Positions 58,285 through 64,000 of a stretch of DNA of 64,000 nt are shown here, piece after piece. The notes under the pieces were generated by a model. The model saw nothing but the letters and a program-made list of their open reading frames with translations, was not told the origin of the DNA and did not search any database. The position numbers and the translations under genes are program-made. The DNA is taken from positions 1,550,001 to 1,614,000 of the forward strand of contig JAALGZ010000001.1 of assembly GCA_015227615.1 (NCBI GenBank). The letters run 5' to 3'. Position 1 is the first letter of the stretch. The number at the start of each line of letters is the position of its first letter. Source of the DNA: Labyrinthula sp. Ha (taxonomy: Eukaryota > Sar > Bigyra > Labyrinthulida > Labyrinthulaceae).

Positions 58285-58648
58285 CTGCCACCCTATAAAT
58301 AAAGTAATCCAGCAACCCCCCTTGACTCACAAACTGATTCTTCCCTATCACACTTCTAACCGAGCTAAATTGCTAGGGGCAAGATAAAACTTGCCAAAAA
58401 ATTTAGCTCAATAGTTTCCAAGAACTAAAAAAGCAGCCAGGAAGGAGAAGATCACTGATAGCCACAAAAAAAAACCATCGAAGACACGTCACTCTTCTGC
58501 CAACTGATAACACCTATATACCACAGTATCTTTACGATCCAAGGAAATCAACCTCCAGAATACTTACTCTAAATATAAACAATTACCCCAAAGCTTCATA
58601 TACAGTCTAGCCGCATCCCATTATCAATACACAACATATTTGTTGGAC

Positions 58649-58834
58649 CTACGTATCTTTTTTGAGTTGATTTGCTAAGTCATTGATTGCATACCTTTCT
58701 TGTGGAATATTGCATTTTGTGATTTTGTTCCATTTTGATTCAGATAATATCTTAGTTTTGGATGGTTTTACCCCATCATTCAATTTTGCAGCAATCTGAT
58801 CTAGCCGGCCAATCATATCCCTAGATTCTTTCAA
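58649..58834 (-). other. coding-like fragment of 61 codons, unknown
   Basis: The translation (KESRDMIGRLDQIAAKLNDG, then WNKITKCNIPQERYAINDLA) is charged and helical, unlike neighbouring random frames. There is no ATG at its start and no partner fragment that I can recognise. It may be a relic of a gene or element. Confidence 0.25.
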
Positions 58835-59249
58835 CAGATCATTTATAATTTAAGTTCAGGTCAAGCATGATTCAAAGAGGCATCACTACACTCTACGAAG
58901 TCTGGACAACTCATATCGACAGAGGATAACTCCATGGCAGCATTTAGCACAGTATAATATGCTAGATATAGGAACCCACTAAAACCTAAGCAAGTCCCTC
59001 AGAGAAAAATGTTGCTAAGCCTTCATCTTGGGCTGCCCGTGTCGTGCAAAATAACATATCTTTAGCCTGGCTGACTCTCACACTTTCTTAAAAATTTCAC
59101 AACTACAGCCGGATGTTCACTGTTTGTGCAAGGGAGATGAGGTAGTTGAGGTTAACGGGAGATATATCACCAATGTCAACGCTTACAAGAGATAGCCTTC
59201 GTTTCAATCAGCTCGTGACACCTGGAAACTCTTGCGGTGGCATATAAAG

Positions 59250-59482
59250 TATTGAGAGTTTTCCGTCCAGTAAATATACTCTTCTCTAGACGCGGCCGAG
59301 TAGCAGTCGTGTAGAGGTAAACGTGAAATATAAAAGTTTGTTCTTCTTTTTGTTACCCTTAATAACTTAAAAGTGTGTGTAATTCTCTAACTACTATGTA
59401 AACCAATGACGTGGCATGGTGTAAATGTAAATAACGAAATATAAATAAGAGATATTCATAAAAAAGGTAGCAAACCGTAACA
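59250..59482 (-). repeat. 3' LTR of element C
   Basis: Read on the minus strand it starts TGTTACGG after an ATTGGGGCAA polypurine tract. I place its end at GGACGGAAAACTCTCAATA because this mirrors the element A LTR end (GACGAAAAACCCTCAATA). Length is then 233 bp. The second copy is outside the window, so the far boundary is an inference. Confidence 0.65.
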
Positions 59483-59502
59483 TTGCCCCAATATCTCTGA
59501 AG

Positions 59503-62500
59503 TTAGAAACCCACCTGGTTCCCTACAGTCAACCAGCCTCTTCTTAGGTTGTTATTTCTTCCAAATAACTCCCATTTAACAGCATCATTATTGAAAACAT
59601 TCTCAATTATCTGATAAAGTTCAACTGGTTTTTCTGAATTCCCTCTTCTCACTCCATAGAAAACTTCTTTACCTATAAATCTTCTTTCTAAAGTATCAGG
59701 AAACCGTCCTCTTAAACCAATTAACACTTCTTCAGTACAAGCTCCAGTAACATTTCCAAGTGTGGATAAAATTCTTCCATCCTCATTCACTTTGACCCAA
59801 ATGAGTCTACTCAAAAATTTTATTCCATTTTTTGCCATCCATTTAAGTACTAGCTCTCTCTTCTTAAATACAGTCCAAACAAACCACATATTATTTGGTG
59901 GTAATCCATTAACATCCAAGTTTAAAATAGCAGCATCATCCAAAACGTCGTATTCAACTTTAGGTCCTCTCACAGGATCAGAAGAAAACATCTTAAAAGG
60001 AAGGTCCACAATTAAAACATCTGGCTTCTCTTCCTGATTAAAAATGAAATCTTGAACATCCTTATTGATATATCTCGAACCACGTGGTCTTTTCCAAATA
60101 TAAAACTCCACATTTAATTCTTGATTAACCGCATGAACCATGTTGATTGTTTTAGACCACTTTAACTGATATCCTTTAACGAAGACTTCAACTCCCTCAA
60201 ATTCATTTTTAACAATAACTTTAAGTTCTTCAAAACCTTCTGAAACATCATGCAAACGTTTAGAATATCCTTTAATACACCACTTGATCTGTTGTCTAAA
60301 CTCAGTTAAATCACCATTGTACTCAGGATATTTATCCCACGTACCTTCATCAGCAATCACTTGAGAAACTTCAGAATATAACTGCTTCAATCCTTCAATT
60401 GAAAATACATCATACACCACAAGTTTCACCTTAAAGCTTTTGCTATTATTCTTTATGTGTTGTTCAGCATATCTCCATACATTAAAGAATCTCTTCATAC
60501 ATTTAATTCTGTCATCAAGAGACTTCTTATTTTTTAAATAATATTTTCCAGCTTTTAAATTATTTCTTCTCACCACATCTAAATTAACTTTGAGCCCATG
60601 CAAATGTTCTAAGCTTTGTCTTCTTAAATACCTTTGAAGGCGATTGTAAATTTGTTGCTTAGATTTTCCAGGTAACCATTTTTTAAACTCAACAAAGTTT
60701 CCCATACCAAACTTAGCAACTAAAACCTTTAAAGTATAAGCTTCAAACAAAGACCAAGAATATTGAATCATCAAACCTTCAGCAGTAACTACTATTCTCT
60801 GACTCAATAACTTATGCACTAAATCCTCAAAAGTTTCGCGGGCTTGCCCCATCCTAAATACACGGCTTAATTCAGATCTATATTTAGCTTCAGGGTACAA
60901 TAATTTCAAAAACTGCACTAATTCTTTAACAAGAATATTATTTTTATTTTCTTCTAAGTAATTTAAAAGTATCAATGGCACATCTTCATACATTATTACT
61001 GCTGCTTCCCAAGTATTTCTATCATTGTCAAATCCTCTCCACTTGACACTAACTAAAAATTCATTTTCTGTTGTTTTCTTCAAGTCTACAATAGAGTCAA
61101 CTTCTAGTTTGCCTTTATCTAAAATAAAAACCACAGTAGTGTCTGGAGATGGTAAAAATGAACTTGGAGCAAATGGCACTAATAAAGATGTATGCCTGAT
61201 CTTTGTATTTCCCATCAAATCTTTAACTTCAAATAAGTGCTCTGATATTTGCATCGTTAATTGATAAGGTCCAGACCATCTAGGACGACTTTTGTCCTTC
61301 TGCATATTTCCTAAACCTTTTTCCGACAACCAGACATATTCACCTACATTGAATTGAATGGGAGTAAGCCTTTTTCCTCTTCTCTTGTTCGCCACATATC
61401 TGTATTCAAGTCCTTTTTTATAAGCTGTATCTTGATAGTCTGCTATTTTCTTGGATAATTTTGCACTTTCCTGTTTCAAAAGATCTAAATCTTTCTCTCC
61501 CAGCTTCAAATTACCAGATCCTAATGTTGCAAACTTCACATCTTCACCGTAAATAAGTTCAAAAGGGGACTTGTTAGGATATCCACGACAAGTAAGTGGG
61601 TTAGAGTTCAAGAACCCTTGAACTAAAGTTAAAATACGAGGCCATTGATCCTCTTTCAATCCGAACTCAGATACCAATGATCTCAAATTCTTCAAAACTG
61701 ACTTATTTTGAACTTCAACTGTTCCTGCTGTTTGACTAATATAAGCTGCAGTCATTTTATGTAACCCATTGCTTTCTTTCAGAAACCTAGTTACAACTGC
61801 ATTTACAAAATGGCTGCCTTGATCCGTTACCAAGAAAAACTCATCAGCTAAAATAAAGTGTGAGTGCCATTTCCAAAGGGCATCCACTACAACTTCAGCG
61901 TTAGCAGTTTTTGCATAAGTTAATAACGTCAACCTCGTCAAACTATCAATTAAAGTCAATACCCAGCCATGGGTATTGATGTATAAGAAATCTGCATATA
62001 AAACTTTGCGAGCTTTATCCCCAAACTCGGTTATATTTAGGGGTCTTCTAACGATTAAAGATTTTTTCTGGCAGTGCATACACTGCTTTCTAAACCTAGT
62101 AATAGTTTTATTTAAAAGCTCTTTATCTTCAGCTTTAATCACATAATTCTTCACTATATAATTCCATTCAAATTTTCTTGCCCCATGATTAAAAACTAAA
62201 TGAGCATGACAAACAGCTACTGGAATTAAACTTCTAGTTAAAACTATTTTTTCATTTTCTTTTAGAACTTCAGTAAGCGAAGGAATATCTTTCTTTTGAT
62301 ATTTAAATACAAATAAATCATCCATGACTTGCCAATTACTAGCAGGAGGTTTAGCATCATGCACTGGATGTCTCATACTAATGTGGTAAGAGTCAACGTT
62401 TTTCCAGTATTCAGCTTCATCCCAAGAGGAGTTTATACTAAGTATTTTATTTATTCTAGGAATATATTTTTCTTCTCCGCTTTCCTCAATATAATCAGGG

Positions 62501-64000
62501 TTCATCCAGCGCGACAAACAGTCGGCTGGAATATTTTTATCTCCATCCAAATGGAAAACCTTTAATCCAATGCTCATGAAGTCTACACTCCATCTCCCCA
62601 AACGACTAGCATAAGCTTTCGTTTTAACTTCTTTAGGTTCAATGATTCCAACCAAGTTGCGGTGGTCAGTGAATAAGACCTTTTCATGGGAATTGAATAA
62701 TAAATAGTAAGGGTGTTTTTTCAGGGCCATTACCATCGGGTAAAGTTCCTTAGAAGAAATATGCCAGTTAAGCTGGCTACCTCCAAAGCTTCCACTATTA
62801 AGAGCAATAACTCTGTATCTTGCTTTAAGAGGGTTTTCAATTTCAACATCGTCAGGAGTTTGACATAAATATAGACTCCAATATTTGTCACTTGCATCAG
62901 CGAAAATATAGATGTTTTCATTTTGGTTATAGTAACCCAAGGAACTAACTAGAGTTTTCTTCAAAGCTTCTTTGAGTTCAATAAAAGCTGTTTCCATTTC
63001 TGAAGTCCACTCTATTAATAAGCGTTTCCTTTCAAGGTTTTTTAATTTACCAACTAATTTAAAGTCACCAAGCACCAGTTTTCTTATCCTAGAAAACTCG
63101 GGTATAATTCCACACAAGAAATTTGCAGTATACACAAACTGCGCAAGCTCGTGCATATATTGAGGTTTGACTCTCTCTAAAAGTTTTGTAGCATAGGTAA
63201 TATCATAGTTGTACCCTTTACCATTCAAAACTCTTCCACAGAAAGTCGCCTTATTGTCAATGAAGCTACATTTTTGGATGTTGATCCTCAAATTACGAGC
63301 TTGTATCTGCTTTAAATATTTTTCTAGTATTTTTAATAAACCTTCAAACGTTGGGAACATAAGAACAGTGTCGTCTATCCACTGCATACTGTTTTCAGGC
63401 CATAATCCAGCGGGAGTCAACACCTGGTGAATCTGTCGCATACTAAAGAGAGCGGGGGTGTTACACCACCCCTGCGGTGTTCCCCGGAAGCTATACGCGA
63501 CTCCCCAAGGCGTCACAAAGATAAATAGCCTCCCCGCAGCCTTGTCACAGCGTAGATAGTCGAAACCAGAAAGTAGATCAAAGGATGAAAAATAATTCAT
63601 ATCTTGAGCTCTGTGTAATTGTAGCTCCAATTTAGGTAGAGTATTAGTAACTTTTTTTGTAGCATCGTTGAGAGGCCTGAAGTCTACAACCATTCTAAAC
63701 TTTTTAGGGCCTTTTTTAAGTACTACTAGAGTACTCATGGCCGTTGTAGGATTAGGATTGACTTCGATAATTCCAGCATCCAACATCTGTTGAATCCTTT
63801 TCAATAAAAAACTCTCCTGCTCATATCCTAAGGGGTGTTGGTTCAAGACCCCCAACACTTCTCCCTTCTTTGAGTTCACATTCAATAGGAGTTAAATTAG
63901 AGAGAGAGGTGGGTGATTCTGAATCACCAAATGCTTTGACGTTTCTCTTTAGTAAATTAAGGAGCTCATTCTTCTTATTAAAATCACCATCAAAATGCTT
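59503..64000 (-). other. pol: element C pol region (partial)
   Basis: RT at about 63880-63140 (VVDFRPLND, SSFDLLSGFDYLRC, WIDDTVLM). RNase H at about 62960-62480 (FADASDKYWS, TDHRNL, PADCLSRW). Integrase at about 62240-61560 (HAHLVFNHG, CMHCQ, YADFLYINTHGW, VTDQGSHF, GTVEVQN). Chromodomain at about 61120-60900 (VKWRGFDNDRNTWEAAV). SANT-like domain at about 60780-60590 (VAKFGMGNFVEFKKWLPGKS, then KQQIYNRLQRYL). MT-A70 domain at about 60060-59510. Order and wording match element A domain for domain. Confidence 0.9.
59510..60060 (-). other. element C MT-A70-family methyltransferase domain
   Basis: The block VLIVDLPFKMF, NMWFVWTVFKKRELVLKW, LSRLIWVKVNEDGR, GNVTGACTEEVLIGLRGRFP, KPVELYQIIENV, WELFGRNNNLRRGWLTVGNQ follows MT-A70 order. 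The C-terminal ELFGR...W.TVGNQ string is strikingly like METTL3. As in element A, the catalytic-loop region is diverged from element B. Confidence 0.88.

Larger units (their letters stand above)
50019..59249. other. gene-poor intergenic region with decayed patches
   Basis: About 9.2 kb without an intact gene. It holds a C-rich tract, AT microsatellites and two stretches whose translations look like former coding sequence, listed separately. Two other short minus-strand frames (52039-52347 and 55345-55578) have no motif. Confidence 0.5.
59250..64000 (-). mobile_element. LTR element C: Ty3/gypsy-type with chromodomain, SANT-like and MT-A70 domains (5' part outside window)
   Basis: Minus-strand element: the 3' LTR lies at its low-coordinate end and the element continues past base 64000, so gag, most of the protease and the 5' LTR are not visible. 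Parts seen from high to low coordinate: reverse transcriptase, RNase H, integrase, chromodomain, SANT-like domain, MT-A70 domain, polypurine tract, LTR. The protein is clearly the sister of element A (same motif wording through pol) and more distant from B. The visible part has about one break. Age cannot be judged with one LTR. Confidence 0.9.

Noticed and set aside
1-64000. CRISPR arrays, bacterial operons, riboswitches
   Set aside because: No spaced direct-repeat array was seen. Gene structure, spacing and domains are eukaryotic.

Overview
This is an AT-rich piece of a nuclear eukaryotic genome. The host genes are single uninterrupted reading frames with no recognisable introns and are separated by long gene-poor stretches. 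Their domains (a PI3-kinase-type C2 with cyclic-nucleotide and GAF modules, Notch/LNR modules, a BioD/DRTGG protein), the MULE transposon and the chromodomain Ty3/gypsy elements fit a unicellular eukaryote. I cannot name the group from sequence alone; a stramenopile-like protist is possible but not shown.

Layout. 1-2863 (minus): a 954-codon 5' part of a large signalling gene that runs off the left edge; it holds a WW-like segment, a coiled coil, a cNMP-binding domain, a GAF domain and a PI3K-type C2 domain. 2864-9822: gene-poor. 9823-13020 (minus): a 368-residue orphan gene and its decayed neighbouring paralogue. 13021-19905: gene-poor. 19906-21066 (minus): a secreted LNR/Notch-module protein. 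21264-28273 (plus): LTR element A. 28435-29577 (minus): a leucine-rich orphan protein. 29578-36576: gene-poor, with AT/GA microsatellites and one LTR-like remnant. 36577-38460 (minus): a broken MULE transposase. 38899-40095 (plus): a BioD-like P-loop/DRTGG protein. 40171-41382 (minus): a second leucine-rich orphan, probably a distant paralogue of the first. 42061-50018 (plus): LTR element B. 50019-59249: gene-poor with decayed coding-like patches. 59250-64000 (minus): LTR element C, cut by the window edge.

The main discovery is shared by elements A, B and C. Each is a Ty3/gypsy-type element whose polyprotein continues past integrase into a chromodomain, then a SANT/Myb-like domain, then a C-terminal MT-A70-family (METTL3/METTL14/METTL4-like) adenine methyltransferase domain. 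Having the same order in three diverged copies shows this is a stable lineage trait and not a chance fusion. Element A has identical LTRs and is therefore very young. A plausible reading is that chromodomain and SANT-like modules dock the integration machinery on chromatin while an adenine-methyltransferase fold marks DNA or RNA of the element or target, but activity is not shown by sequence. A second oddity is a perfect palindrome at the 5' LTR/internal junction of both elements whose 5' end is visible, where a tRNA primer-binding site is normally found.
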